Assembly: GCF_014649375.1 (NCBI RefSeq)
Contig: NZ_BMSX01000040.1
Coordinates: 1 to 58,519 of the forward strand
DNA: 58,519 nucleotides
Direction of reading: 5' to 3'
Origin: Streptomyces aurantiogriseus
Lineage (GTDB): Bacteria > Actinomycetota > Actinomycetes > Streptomycetales > Streptomycetaceae
Positions 16,223 to 24,277 of the stretch are shown here, piece by piece (the first letter of the stretch is position 1; each line of letters opens with the position of its first letter). Below the pieces are notes generated by a model. That model did not search any database, was not told the origin of the DNA, and was given only the letters and a program-made list of their open reading frames with translations. A program made the position numbers and the translations under genes.

Positions 16223-17272
16223 GTGCCCGAGACGCCCCGCCGCCCAGTCGGCCTCTCCGGAACTCGCTACGGCAACCGTCCCACGATGAAGGACGTGGCG
16301 GCACGCGCGGGCGTCGGACTGAAGACCGTCTCGCGTGTGGTGAACGGCGAGCCGGGCGTCACACCGGAGACCGAGCGGCGGGTCCAGGAGGCCATCGACG
16401 CGCTCGGCTTCCGCCGCAACGACAGCGCGCGGGTCCTGCGCAAGGGCCGTACCGCCAGCATCGGCCTGGTCCTGGAGGACCTCGCCGACCCGTTCTACGG
16501 CCCGCTCAGCCGCGCCGTGGAGGAGGTGGCCCGTGCCCACGGTGCGCTGCTCATCAACGGCTCCAGCGCCGAGGACCCGGACCGGGAGCAGGAGCTGGCA
16601 CTGGCGCTGTGCGCGCGCCGGGTGGACGGCCTGGTGATCATCCCGGCCGGGGACGACCACCGCTATCTGGAGCCGGAGATCAAGGCGGGCGTGGCCACGG
16701 TCTTCGTCGACCGGCCGGCCGGCCGGATCGACGCCGACTGCGTCCTGTCGGACAATTTCGGGGGCGCCCGGGAGGGCGTGGCCCACCTCGTCGCGCACGG
16801 GCACCGCCGGATCGGTTTCATCGGCGACATGCCGCGCATCCACACCGCGGCGGAGCGGCTGCGCGGCTACCGGGCGGCCATGGAGGACGCCGGCATACCG
16901 GTCGAGGACGCCTGGATGTCCCTGGGAGCCACCGATCCCGGCCGGGTGCGCCGGGCGGCCGAGGAGATGCTGTCCGGGCCCGCGCCGGTCACGGCGGTCT
17001 TCTCGGGCAACAACCGGGTCACGGTCACCGTGATCCGGGTGCTCGCCGAGCAGGCCCGCCGCGTGGCCCTCGTCGCCTTCGACGACCTCGAACTCGCCGA
17101 CCTCCTCCAGCCGGGCGTCACCGTGGTAGCCCAGGACGCGGCCGCCATCGGCCGCACCGCCGCCGAGCGCCTCTTCCAGCAGCTGGACGGCACCCTGGTC
17201 GCCCCCGAACGCATCGAACTGCCCACCCGGCTCATCACCCGCGGCTCGGGCGAGCTGCCCCCGGCGGACTGA
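16223..17272 (+). CDS. LacI-family transcriptional regulator
   Basis: A regulator of about 349 residues. The HTH is near the N-terminus (TMKDVAARAGVGLKTVSRVV, then NGEPGVTPET), and the hinge helix is in RVLRKGRTASIGLVLEDLADPFYG. A periplasmic-binding-protein-like sugar domain follows, ending PTRLITRGSGE. The GTG at 16223 is preferred; an in-frame ATG at 16148 would add 25 non-conserved residues and sit almost on the operator. It is divergent from the ROK kinase with a palindrome between, so it is a likely local repressor of sugar kinase expression and of itself. Confidence 0.85.
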   Translation: MPETPRRPVGLSGTRYGNRPTMKDVAARAGVGLKTVSRVVNGEPGVTPETERRVQEAIDALGFRRNDSARVLRKGRTASIGLVLEDLADPFYGPLSRAVEEVARAHGALLINGSSAEDPDREQELALALCARRVDGLVIIPAGDDHRYLEPEIKAGVATVFVDRPAGRIDADCVLSDNFGGAREGVAHLVAHGHRRIGFIGDMPRIHTAAERLRGYRAAMEDAGIPVEDAWMSLGATDPGRVRRAAEEMLSGPAPVTAVFSGNNRVTVTVIRVLAEQARRVALVAFDDLELADLLQPGVTVVAQDAAAIGRTAAERLFQQLDGTLVAPERIELPTRLITRGSGELPPAD

Positions 17273-17279
17273 GCCCGGC

Positions 17280-18035
17280 GTGTACGAACGCGATCTGCAC
17301 CGCACGCTGGAGGCGCTCGGTCTCGCCGACGCGCCGCGCGAGCATCCGCTGACGTATCCCGGTGCCTGGCCGGCGGACTCCGGACTGCTCGACGGGAACC
17401 GGCTGTTGCCCCTGGACCGCCTGACCTTCCCCGACCGGACACCGCTCCTGGCCATCGGCTCCAACGCCTGCCCCGGCCAACTGCGCCACAAGATGGCCGA
17501 GTTCGGGATCACCTCACCGATCCCGATGGTCAGGACCCGGGTCACGGGCATCGACATCGGCGTCTCCGCGCATGTCAGCCGCATGGGATACATCTCGGCG
17601 TCCCCCGTCGACGCCCCTGGCGTCACACGGGAGTTGTTCGTCATCTGGCTGGACGCGGAACAGCTCGCGGTGATCGACGCGAGCGAGGGGGTGCCGCTGC
17701 CACACGGCAACTACACCCGCGCGCTGTTGCCCGCCGACGAGGTGCGGATCGAGCTGGAGAACGGCGAGATGCTCCCCGGAGCGTTCGCGTACGTCAACCG
17801 TCGCGGCGTTCTGCACGACGGCACCGGCGCACCGCGAGCCCATCCGGGGCAGCGCGCCCTGATCACCGAACTCCTGGTGGGGTCGGCCGAGTTGAGGCGG
17901 CTGTTCGGCGTGACTCCGGAGGAGTTCTGCGCCCGCGCCCGGGCCGATGCGGAGCTGTGCGAGCGCGGCACCCGACTGTTCGCGAAGGAGAAGCTCGTGG
18001 CATGTTCAGGACTGGAGCACCTGACCGTCCGTTAA
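17280..18035 (+). CDS. conserved hypothetical protein with a gamma-glutamylcyclotransferase-like GSN motif
   Basis: A 251-residue soluble protein. LLAIGSNACPGQLRHKM (about residues 57-73) resembles the YGSN substrate loop of gamma-glutamylcyclotransferase-like proteins. The SEGVPLPHGNYTRALL stretch could hold the acidic catalytic residue. I do not recognise a characterised homologue. The GTG at 17280 begins 7 bp after the LacI stop, so co-transcription with LacI is likely, though a functional link is not obvious. No signal peptide or membrane segment. A different fold with a chance GSN motif is possible. Confidence 0.55.
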   Translation: MYERDLHRTLEALGLADAPREHPLTYPGAWPADSGLLDGNRLLPLDRLTFPDRTPLLAIGSNACPGQLRHKMAEFGITSPIPMVRTRVTGIDIGVSAHVSRMGYISASPVDAPGVTRELFVIWLDAEQLAVIDASEGVPLPHGNYTRALLPADEVRIELENGEMLPGAFAYVNRRGVLHDGTGAPRAHPGQRALITELLVGSAELRRLFGVTPEEFCARARADAELCERGTRLFAKEKLVACSGLEHLTVR

Positions 18036-18121
18036 GGTCGTCCCACGGCATCGCGTGTCGGTCACCGACCGGGTGAGGCATGGAGGTGCCCGTGAGTTTG
18101 CCTTACGGAGGCATTCCACAC

Positions 18122-18511
18122 ATGTCAGTCGAGCTGAACCACACCATCGTCCACTCCCGCGACAACCGGGAGTCCGCCGAGTTCCTGGCCCACATCCTGG
18201 GACTCGAAGTCGGGGCCGAGTGGGGCCCGTTCGTTCCGGTCGGCACCAGCAACGGCGTCACCTTGGACTTCGCCACCATCCCGGCGGAGTCGATCGTCAT
18301 GCAGCACTACGCGTTCCTCGTCTCGGACGAGGAGTTCGACGCGGCGTTCGACCGGATCAAGCAGGCGGGGATCACGTACTTCGCCGATCCGCACGGACGG
18401 CAGCCGGGTGAGATCAACCATCACCATGGCGGCCGGGGCCTGTACTTCATGGATCCCGCGGGGCACGGGATGGAGATCATCACCACCCCGTACACCTTTC
18501 CCGAGCAGTAG
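18122..18511 (+). CDS. VOC/glyoxalase-family protein
   Basis: A 129-residue single-VOC-domain protein. Metal-ligand candidates are the His in ELNHTIVHS, the His in IVMQHYAFLV and the Glu in GHGMEIITTPY, the usual H-H-E order. FADPHGRQPGEINHHHGGRG is a conserved loop of the ring-cleaving/bleomycin-resistance-like subgroup. The ATG at 18122 follows GGAGG about 10 nt upstream; the frame extends upstream to an ATG at 18080 without support. Members catalyse metal-dependent lyase or dioxygenase reactions or bind antibiotics; which applies here is open. Confidence 0.85.
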   Translation: MSVELNHTIVHSRDNRESAEFLAHILGLEVGAEWGPFVPVGTSNGVTLDFATIPAESIVMQHYAFLVSDEEFDAAFDRIKQAGITYFADPHGRQPGEINHHHGGRGLYFMDPAGHGMEIITTPYTFPEQ

Positions 18512-18529
18512 CCGGTCCTGAGGACCGTG

Positions 18530-18561
18530 GGCCGACCGGGGTGGCGACGCCCCGGTCGGCC
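18530..18561. terminator. bidirectional hairpin terminator
   Basis: Perfect 12-bp stem: GGCCGACCGGGG (18530-18541) pairs with CCCCGGTCGGCC (18550-18561) around an 8-nt loop. It stands between the convergent VOC gene (ends 18511) and the lyase-like gene (ends 18589) and can serve both. Confidence 0.8.
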
Positions 18562-18588
18562 TCCGCTGTCGGCCCCGACCGGAGCCCG

Positions 18589-19893
18589 CTAGGGCGCGGA
18601 AGCCGTGAGATCACCCCGGCGGGGCGCCGCGAAACCCTCCAGAGCGGCTCTCGTCAGCCCAGTGGCCCCGGTCACCTCGGCAAGGTCGAGCGCACCGCAG
18701 TCCAGGCCGCGCAGCAGGTAGCCGCTGAGGGCCTTGGCGGTGGCCGGCTCGTCCATCACGTCGCCGCCGGCCCGGTTGACATACCGGGACAGGCGCTCGG
18801 CGGCCCGGGCGAACCCCTCGCGGTAGAAGGCGAAGACAGCCGCGTAGCGGGTCGGGAGGTGGCCGGGGTGCATGTCCCAGCCCTGGTAGTAGGCGCGGGC
18901 GAGGGCACGGCGGGTGAGGCCGTAGTGCAGGCGCCAGGCCTCGTGGACCTTCTCGGTCGGGCCCACCGGCAGCACGTTCGTGGAGCCGTCCGAGACGCGG
19001 ACGCCGGTGCCGGCCGCCGCGACCTGCATCACCGCCTTGGCGTGGTCGGCGGCCGGGTGGTCACTGGCCTGGTGGGCGGCGGAGACGCCGAGGCAGGCGC
19101 TGTAGTCGAAGGTGCCGTAGTGCAGGCCCGTGGCGCGGCCCTCGGCGGCCTGGATCAAGCGGGCGACGGTGGCGGTGCCGTCGGTGGCGAGGATGGCCTG
19201 GCTGGTCTCGATCTGGATCTCGAAGCCGAGCCGGCCGGGTGCGAGCCCACGCGCCTGCTCGAAGGCCTCCAGGAGCCGGACCATCGCGCTGACCTGTTCG
19301 GGATAGGTCACCTTCGGCAGGGTCAGGACCAGCCCGTCGGGCAGACCGCCGGCCTCCATCAGGCCGGTGAGGAAGACGTCCAGCGTGCGGATGCCCCGGT
19401 CGCGGACGGCGGCCTCCATGCACTTCATGCGGATGCCCATGTACGGGGCCGCCGTGCCCTTGGCGTACGCCTCGGCGATCAGCCGGGCGGCCCGGGCGGC
19501 CGTCTCGTCCTCCTCGGTGTCCGGGCGCGGCCCGTAGCCGTCCTCGAAGTCGACGCGCAGGTCCTCGATCGGCTCACGCTCCAGCTTGGCCCGCACGCGC
19601 GCGTACACCGGTGCGGCAAGCTCCTCGGAGAGGCCGAGGACGGCGGCGAAGGACGCGGCGTCCGGGGCGTGCTCGTCGAGGGCGGCGAGAGCCCGGTCGC
19701 CCCAGGAGCGGAGGGTGTCGGCGGTGAAGGCATCGCCGGGGACGTAGACGGTGTGGACGGGCTGGCGGGTGCCCGGGTCGCCGGGGTAGCGGCTCTCGAG
19801 TGCGGCGTCGACGGGGGCGAGGGAGGCGCTGATCTCCTCGCTGACGGCGCCCGCGAGGCTCGTCGCCACCGTCTCCTGCTGGCCGTGGCCCAT
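18589..19893 (-). CDS. HpcH/HpaI aldolase / citrate lyase-like protein (DUF6986)
   Basis: A 434-residue protein of the phosphoenolpyruvate-binding TIM-barrel superfamily, matching the streptomycete group I recall as DUF6986. Motifs include DLRVDFEDGYGPRPDTEEDE (acidic metal site), GIRMKCMEAAVRDRGIRTLD, LGFEIQIETSQAIL (the metal Glu of the family), and LHYGTFDYSACLG. It probably cleaves or forms a C-C bond in a 2-oxo or malyl-type acid, but the substrate is not established. The ATG at 19893 is followed by ordinary coding sequence. A TTCCG/CGGAA inverted repeat lies 16-30 bp upstream, suggesting repression by an IclR-type or similar regulator not encoded here. Confidence 0.8.
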   Translation of the reverse strand: MGHGQQETVATSLAGAVSEEISASLAPVDAALESRYPGDPGTRQPVHTVYVPGDAFTADTLRSWGDRALAALDEHAPDAASFAAVLGLSEELAAPVYARVRAKLEREPIEDLRVDFEDGYGPRPDTEEDETAARAARLIAEAYAKGTAAPYMGIRMKCMEAAVRDRGIRTLDVFLTGLMEAGGLPDGLVLTLPKVTYPEQVSAMVRLLEAFEQARGLAPGRLGFEIQIETSQAILATDGTATVARLIQAAEGRATGLHYGTFDYSACLGVSAAHQASDHPAADHAKAVMQVAAAGTGVRVSDGSTNVLPVGPTEKVHEAWRLHYGLTRRALARAYYQGWDMHPGHLPTRYAAVFAFYREGFARAAERLSRYVNRAGGDVMDEPATAKALSGYLLRGLDCGALDLAEVTGATGLTRAALEGFAAPRRGDLTASAP

Positions 19894-19908
19894 CCCAGAC
19901 CTCCCATT

Positions 19909-19923
19909 TTCCGCTTTACGGAA
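19909..19923. promoter_or_regulatory. TTCCG-N5-CGGAA operator
   Basis: Perfect inverted repeat TTCCG (19909-19913), CTTTA, CGGAA (19919-19923), just upstream of the lyase-like gene start on the minus strand. Two further TCCGT-like half-sites follow (19931-19935 and 19948-19952). IclR-type regulators of purine/glyoxylate metabolism in Streptomyces use similar TTCCG/CGGAA sites; assignment to one is inference. Confidence 0.55.
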
Positions 19924-20066
19924 TCAACAATCCGTAGAACGAAGCTATCCGTGGATCTTCTCGCCGGTCAACACCTGTCCATGCCCTTGATCACACTCCA
20001 GCCTTCCGAAAACGCTTACGCACAGGGGTTCGCACCTTCATCCTGGATCACGAAGGGAGGGAGCAC

Positions 20067-20978
20067 ATGACGGGCACCGGGTGGATCACGCGTCGCACCG
20101 GTCTCAGAACCGTGGTGGCGGCAGCCGTCGCGGTTCCTCTGCTGGGGACGGTCCGGGCCTCCAGCGCTCCCGAGGAGAGCCGCACACGGGCACGTCTCGC
20201 CCCGCCCCTGGAGGTCATGACGTTCAACCTCCGCTTCCCGAGCACCAAGGAGCCGCACAGCTGGCCCTCCCGCCGCCCGGTGATGCGCGCCCTGCTGCGC
20301 GGGGCGGCCCCGCATGTCATCGGCACCCAGGAGGGCGAGCCGCCACAACTGCGGGACATCGAGGCCGACCTCGGACCGCACTACGACTGGATCGGCAGGG
20401 GCCGTGGCGGCGGCGACAACGAGTCGATGGCCATCTTCTACGACACCCGCCGGCTGGCCCCGGTCGAGCACGCCCACTTCTGGCTCTCCGACACGCCCAG
20501 GATGCCCGGCTCCAACACCTGGGGCGCGGGTTATCCCCGCATGGTCACATGGGTCCGCTTCCGTGACTTACGGGCCGGCGGGCGGGAGTTCTGCCTCTTC
20601 AACACCCACCTCGACAACGAGAGTCAGTACGCTCGCGAGCGCGCCGCCGCCCTGATCACCTCGCGGATCGCCAGGTTCGACCCCGCCCTGCCGATGCTGG
20701 TGACCGGCGACTTCAACGCCGTCGCCCACCGCAACACGGTCTACGACACGCTGCTGGGCGCCGGTCTCGTGGACACCTGGGACACGGCACGGCGGCGCGG
20801 CGAGGGGTACGCGACGTTCCACGGGTACAAGGCACTCAGGCCGGACGGCGACCGGATCGACTGGATCCTGGCCCGGCCGGGCATCACGGTCCACCGGACG
20901 TGGGTCCACACCTTCCGGCTGAACGGCCAGTACCCGAGCGACCATCTGCCGGTGCAGGCCTCCGTGACCCTGGGATGA
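20067..20978 (+). CDS. exported endonuclease/exonuclease/phosphatase-family protein
   Basis: A 303-residue EEP-fold hydrolase. The N-terminal signal (residues 1 to about 33) has twin arginines (WITRRTGLRTVVAAAVAVPL) and may use the Tat route. Catalytic motifs in order are EVMTFNLRF (Asn), GTQEG (Glu metal ligand), LFNTHLDNES (His), TGDFNA (Asp, Asn) and SDHLPV (Asp, His). It cleaves phosphodiester or phosphomonoester bonds outside the cell, in sugar-phosphate, lipid or nucleic acid substrates. A strong ribosome site (AAGGGAGGGAGC) precedes the ATG. One Leu codon, at 20568-20570, is TTA, so translation should depend on the bldA tRNA. Confidence 0.88.
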   Translation: MTGTGWITRRTGLRTVVAAAVAVPLLGTVRASSAPEESRTRARLAPPLEVMTFNLRFPSTKEPHSWPSRRPVMRALLRGAAPHVIGTQEGEPPQLRDIEADLGPHYDWIGRGRGGGDNESMAIFYDTRRLAPVEHAHFWLSDTPRMPGSNTWGAGYPRMVTWVRFRDLRAGGREFCLFNTHLDNESQYARERAAALITSRIARFDPALPMLVTGDFNAVAHRNTVYDTLLGAGLVDTWDTARRRGEGYATFHGYKALRPDGDRIDWILARPGITVHRTWVHTFRLNGQYPSDHLPVQASVTLG

Positions 20979-20980
20979 GC

Positions 20981-21017
20981 CGAGGCCCCCGCGACCGGCG
21001 TGGTCACGGGGGCCTCG
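20981..21017. terminator. bidirectional hairpin terminator
   Basis: A 16-bp stem with one mismatch: CGAGGCCCCCG-C-GACC (20981-20996) pairs with GGTC-A-CGGGGGCCTCG (21002-21017) around a 5-nt loop. It lies between the convergent EEP gene and etfA. Confidence 0.8.
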
Positions 21018-21049
21018 TACAGCCCGGGGGCGATCAGGTGATCGGGTGA

Positions 21050-22012
21050 TCAGCCCTTGCGGGCCTTGATCTCCTCGGTGAGCTGCGGGACGACGTCGAA
21101 GAGGTCGCCGACGACGCCGTAGTCGACCAGGTCGAAGATCGGGGCCTCGGGGTCCTTGTTGACCGCCACGATCGTCTTCGAGGTCTGCATACCGGCGCGG
21201 TGCTGGATCGCGCCGGAGATGCCGTTGGCGATGTACAGCTGCGGCGAGACCGACTTACCGGTCTGGCCGACCTGGTTGGTGTGCGGGTACCAGCCCGCGT
21301 CCACCGCGGCACGCGAGGCACCGACGGCCGCGCCGAGGGAGTCGGCGAGGGCCTCGATGATCGCGAAGTTCTCCGCGCCGTTGACACCACGGCCGCCGGA
21401 GACCACGATCGCGGCCTCCGTCAGCTCCGGACGGCCCGTCGACTCACGCGGGGTACGGCCGGTGACCTTGGTGCCGGTGGCGAGCTCACCGAAGGACACC
21501 GACAGGGCCTCGACGGCACCGGCGGCCGGAGCGGCCTCGACCGCGGCCGAGTTCGGCTTGACGGTGATGACCGGGGTGCCCTTGATGACCCGGGACTTGG
21601 TGGTGAAGGACGCGGCGAACACCGACTGGGTGGCCACCGGGCCCTCGTCGCCGGCCTCGAGGTCGACGGCGTCGGTGATGATGCCGGAGCCGATGCGCAG
21701 CGCCAGACGGGCGGCGATCTCCTTGCCCTCCGCGGAGGACGACACCAGCACGGCGGCCGGGGAGACGGCCTCGACGGCGGCCTGCAGCGCGTCCACCTTC
21801 GGTACGACGAGGTAGTCGGCGTACTCGGACGCGTCGTGGGTGAGGACCTTGACCGCGCCGTGCTCGGCCAGAGCGGCGGCGGTGTTCTCGGCACCGGAGC
21901 CGAGGGCGACGGCGACCGGCTCGCCGATGCGGCGGGCCAGGGTCAGCAGCTCCAGGGTGGGCTTGCGGACGGCGCCGTCCACGTGGTCGACGTAGACGAG
22001 GACTTCAGCCAT
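21050..22012 (-). CDS. etfA: electron transfer flavoprotein, alpha subunit
   Basis: A 320-residue ETF alpha subunit. The N-terminal domain begins AEVLVYVDHVDGAVRKPTLEL. The C-terminal FAD domain holds the family signature: GGRGVNGAENF, then GASRAAVDAGWYPHTNQVGQ and TGKSVSPQLYIANGISGAIQ, with IVAVNKDPEAPIF at the end. With EtfB it forms the FAD/AMP heterodimer that passes electrons from acyl-CoA and other dehydrogenases to the quinone pool. It lies 51 bp downstream of etfB and is in one operon with it. The window also encodes an AidB-like acyl-CoA dehydrogenase, but far away. Confidence 0.97.
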   Translation of the reverse strand: MAEVLVYVDHVDGAVRKPTLELLTLARRIGEPVAVALGSGAENTAAALAEHGAVKVLTHDASEYADYLVVPKVDALQAAVEAVSPAAVLVSSSAEGKEIAARLALRIGSGIITDAVDLEAGDEGPVATQSVFAASFTTKSRVIKGTPVITVKPNSAAVEAAPAAGAVEALSVSFGELATGTKVTGRTPRESTGRPELTEAAIVVSGGRGVNGAENFAIIEALADSLGAAVGASRAAVDAGWYPHTNQVGQTGKSVSPQLYIANGISGAIQHRAGMQTSKTIVAVNKDPEAPIFDLVDYGVVGDLFDVVPQLTEEIKARKG

Positions 22013-22063
22013 GGGATTGCTCTCCTGCGAAACGAAGTTGAGGGGCGGTCGGCGTGTCGAGCC

Positions 22064-22852
22064 TTAGATGAACTTCTGGCTCGCGAGGAACTCAGCGAGC
22101 TGCTTGCCGCCCTCGCCCTCGTCCTTGACGATCGTGCCGGCGGTGCGGGCCGGGCGCTCGGCCGCGGAGTCGACCTTGGTCCAGGCGCCGTCGAGACCGA
22201 CCTCCTCCGCCTCGATGTCGAGGTCGGACAGGTCCCAGGACTCCACCGGCTTCTTCTTGGCGGCCATGATGCCCTTGAAGGACGGGTAGCGCGCCTCGCC
22301 CGACTGGTCGGTGACCGACACGACGGCCGGCAGGGAGGCCTCGAGCTGCTCGGAGGCGGCGTCGCCGTCGCGGCGGCCCTTGACGGTGCCGTCCTCCACG
22401 GAGACCTCGGACAGCAGGGTCACCTGCGGGACGCCCAGGCGCTCGGCGACCAGGGCCGGGACGACACCGCCCGTGCCGTCGGTGGAGGCCATGCCGGAGA
22501 TGACCAGGTCGTAGCCGGCCTTCTCGATGGCCTTGGCCAGGACCAGGGAGGTGCCGATGGCGTCGGTGCCGTGCAGGTCGTCGTCCTCGACGTGGATGGC
22601 CTTGTCGGCACCCATGGACAGCGCCTTGCGCAGGGCGTCCTTGGCGTCCTCGGGGCCCACCGTCAGGACGGTGATCTCCACGTCGTCGTCGGAGTTCTCG
22701 GAGATCTGCAGCGCCTGCTCGACCGCGTACTCGTCGAGCTCGGAGAGCAGACCGTCCACGTCGTCCCGGTCGACGGTCAGGTCATCGGCGAAGTGCCGGT
22801 CGCCAGTGGCGTCGGGCACGTACTTCACAGTGACAACGATCCTCAAGCTCAC
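22064..22852 (-). CDS. etfB: electron transfer flavoprotein, beta subunit
   Basis: A 262-residue ETF beta subunit: SLRIVVTVKYVPDATGDRHF at the start, DDVDGLLSELDEYAVEQALQ, ITVLTVGPEDAKDALRKALS with MGADKAI (AMP-binding loop), and GMASTDGTGGVVPALVAERL. It is the first gene of the etfBA operon. The ATG at 22852 gives the normal length. The upstream 218 bp (22853-23070) is comparatively AT-rich, with TAATAT on the minus strand near 22965 as a possible -10, so the operon promoter is probably there. Confidence 0.97.
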   Translation of the reverse strand: MSLRIVVTVKYVPDATGDRHFADDLTVDRDDVDGLLSELDEYAVEQALQISENSDDDVEITVLTVGPEDAKDALRKALSMGADKAIHVEDDDLHGTDAIGTSLVLAKAIEKAGYDLVISGMASTDGTGGVVPALVAERLGVPQVTLLSEVSVEDGTVKGRRDGDAASEQLEASLPAVVSVTDQSGEARYPSFKGIMAAKKKPVESWDLSDLDIEAEEVGLDGAWTKVDSAAERPARTAGTIVKDEGEGGKQLAEFLASQKFI

Positions 22853-23070
22853 GCCGGCTCTCCTACTGCATCGTCAGTTCTCGGCTGCCTTCTAGCAGGC
22901 AGCATAGGCGCCACAAGCGGCCGATCCCGGTCGGGGCGGCCCGCGCTCCGACCGAAATATTACTCGTCAGTACACCCAGTTCGTTCCCGCTAAGCAAGCG
23001 CTTTGAACTGTGACCTTTGCAACGCAGCGTAATCGGAACCGGACGATTTTGCAGGAGCGCCGGGCAGTGA
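22853..23070. other. etfBA upstream region
   Basis: 218 bp between etfB and the flavin reductase stop, both on the minus strand. It holds a GCTGCC (22884-22889) / GGCAGC (22898-22903) hairpin close to etfB and an AT-rich patch around 22956-22968. No gene was seen. Confidence 0.4.
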
Positions 23071-23580
23071 TCAATCACGCAGCGCCGTGAACCGCCCCTG
23101 GTGGTAGAGCAGCGGACGGCCCGCACCGGCCGGATCGCCCAGGACGACCTCGGCCAGCACGATGCGGTGGTCCCCCGCGGGCACGCGCGTGACGACCCGG
23201 CAGACGAGCCAGGCGAGCACGTCGTCCAGGACGGGAACGCCCTGCGGACCCTCCCGCCAGGCCGTCGGGGCGCCGAACCGGTCGGCGCCGCTGCGGGCGA
23301 AGGTGGCGGCCAGCTCCTGCTGGTGCTCGCCGAGTATGTGCACACCGACATGGTCGGCCCGGGAGACCGCCGGCCAGCTGGAGGCCCCGGTGCCGATGCC
23401 GAAGGAGAGCAGCGGGGGCTCGGCGGAGACCGAGGTGAGCGAGGTGGCGGTGAAGCCGACCGGGCCGGTCTCGCCGGACGCGGTGATCACGGCCACTCCG
23501 GCCGCGTGGCGGCGGAAGACGGAGCGCAGCAGGTCGGGTGAGGCGAGCTGAGGGGTGCCGAGGCCGGGCGTGGCCGTCAT
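23071..23580 (-). CDS. flavin reductase-family protein (NAD(P)H:FMN oxidoreductase type)
   Basis: A 169-residue split-barrel flavin reductase. The family core is visible: LRSVFRRHAAGVAVITASG, PVGFTATSLTSVSAEPPLLS (flavin-binding), HVGVHILGEHQQELAATFAR, and AGDHRIVLAEVVLGD near the C-terminus with the conserved H in GDH. Such enzymes supply reduced FMN to partner monooxygenases, including those that desulfonate organosulfur compounds. The ATG at 23580 has AAGGAC nearby. A 26-codon Cys-containing leader ORF ends 44 bp before this start, which suggests control by cysteine or sulfur supply and supports a sulfur-scavenging role (inference). Confidence 0.85.
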   Translation of the reverse strand: MTATPGLGTPQLASPDLLRSVFRRHAAGVAVITASGETGPVGFTATSLTSVSAEPPLLSFGIGTGASSWPAVSRADHVGVHILGEHQQELAATFARSGADRFGAPTAWREGPQGVPVLDDVLAWLVCRVVTRVPAGDHRIVLAEVVLGDPAGAGRPLLYHQGRFTALRD

Positions 23581-23624
23581 GGAGTTGTCCTTCTGCGGGG
23601 AGTGACGAGCGGGGTCGTGGCGGC

Positions 23625-23705
23625 TCAACGAGCCGGACAGCGCGCGCTCGCGGTACGGACCAGGTCGACGTGGGCCCGTCCGTGGAGAAGGAGTTCCTCG
23701 GGCAT
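23625..23705 (-). CDS. putative leader peptide (HVDLVR...C type), 26 residues
   Basis: A short open frame, ATG at 23705 to TGA at 23625-23627. It begins MPEELLLHGR, continues AHVDLVRTASARC and ends PAR. It matches a family of tiny actinobacterial leader peptides with the core R(R/A)HVDL-x-R-x-(A/S)S-x-x-C that lie before sulfur-assimilation and thiol genes. Such uORFs are thought to sense cysteine (Cys-tRNA) by ribosome stalling at a late Cys codon; here the Cys is the fourth residue from the end. It is on the same strand as, and 44 bp upstream of, the flavin reductase start. Family assignment is from memory. Confidence 0.75.
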   Translation of the reverse strand: MPEELLLHGRAHVDLVRTASARCPAR

Positions 23706-23788
23706 ACGGTCAGGCTGACGATAGGTGGCAGGCGCAGTCAAGTCCGTCCCGGCATCTGGGAGATGCCTCACCGTCCCTGGCGCGGCCC

Positions 23789-24217
23789 TCACACCGCCTC
23801 CCCCAGGGCCGCGATGACGTCGGCCTTGCGGGGCTGGCCGGTGGCGCGGCGCACGATGCGGCCGTCGGCGTCGAGGACCAGCACGGTCGGGGTCTTGAGA
23901 ATGCCGAGTTCGCGGACGAGGTCCAGATGCGCCTCGGCGTCGATCTCCACGTGCGTGACGCCGGGGACCATGCCGGCGACCTCGCCGAGGACCCGGCGCG
24001 TCGCCCGGCACGGGGCGCAGAAGGCGCTGGAGAACTGCAGGAGCGTGGCGCGCTCGCCGAGCGCGCCGCCCAGCCGGTCCGCTCCGAGCCGCTTGCCGTC
24101 GTCGCGCCCGCGCACGCGCACCCTCCCGCTCCGCCGTCGGTGCAGCACTCCGTAGGCGCTCGCCGCCGCGAGCACCGCCACGCACACCATGAGTCCGGTC
24201 ATCACCAGCACAAGCAT
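23789..24217 (-). CDS. membrane-anchored thioredoxin-family protein
   Basis: A 142-residue protein. Residues 1-25 form one membrane anchor (MLVLVMTGLMVCVAVLAAAS...). A basic linker (HRRRSGRVRVRGRDDGKR) precedes a thioredoxin fold with QFSSAFCAPCRATRR, active-site CAPC at residues 67-70. The cis-Pro is in LGILKTPTVLVLDADG. The basic linker next to the helix suggests the domain faces the cytoplasm, but this is not certain. It is divergent from the DUF4395 gene across 60 bp and lies upstream of the leader peptide and flavin reductase on the same strand. Probably part of a thiol/sulfur redox group. Confidence 0.85.
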   Translation of the reverse strand: MLVLVMTGLMVCVAVLAAASAYGVLHRRRSGRVRVRGRDDGKRLGADRLGGALGERATLLQFSSAFCAPCRATRRVLGEVAGMVPGVTHVEIDAEAHLDLVRELGILKTPTVLVLDADGRIVRRATGQPRKADVIAALGEAV

Positions 24218-24277
24218 TCATGAGACTGCAAAGATTCCCGCCTCCCGGACGTCTTTCCGCTGCGGAATGCTTGATTC

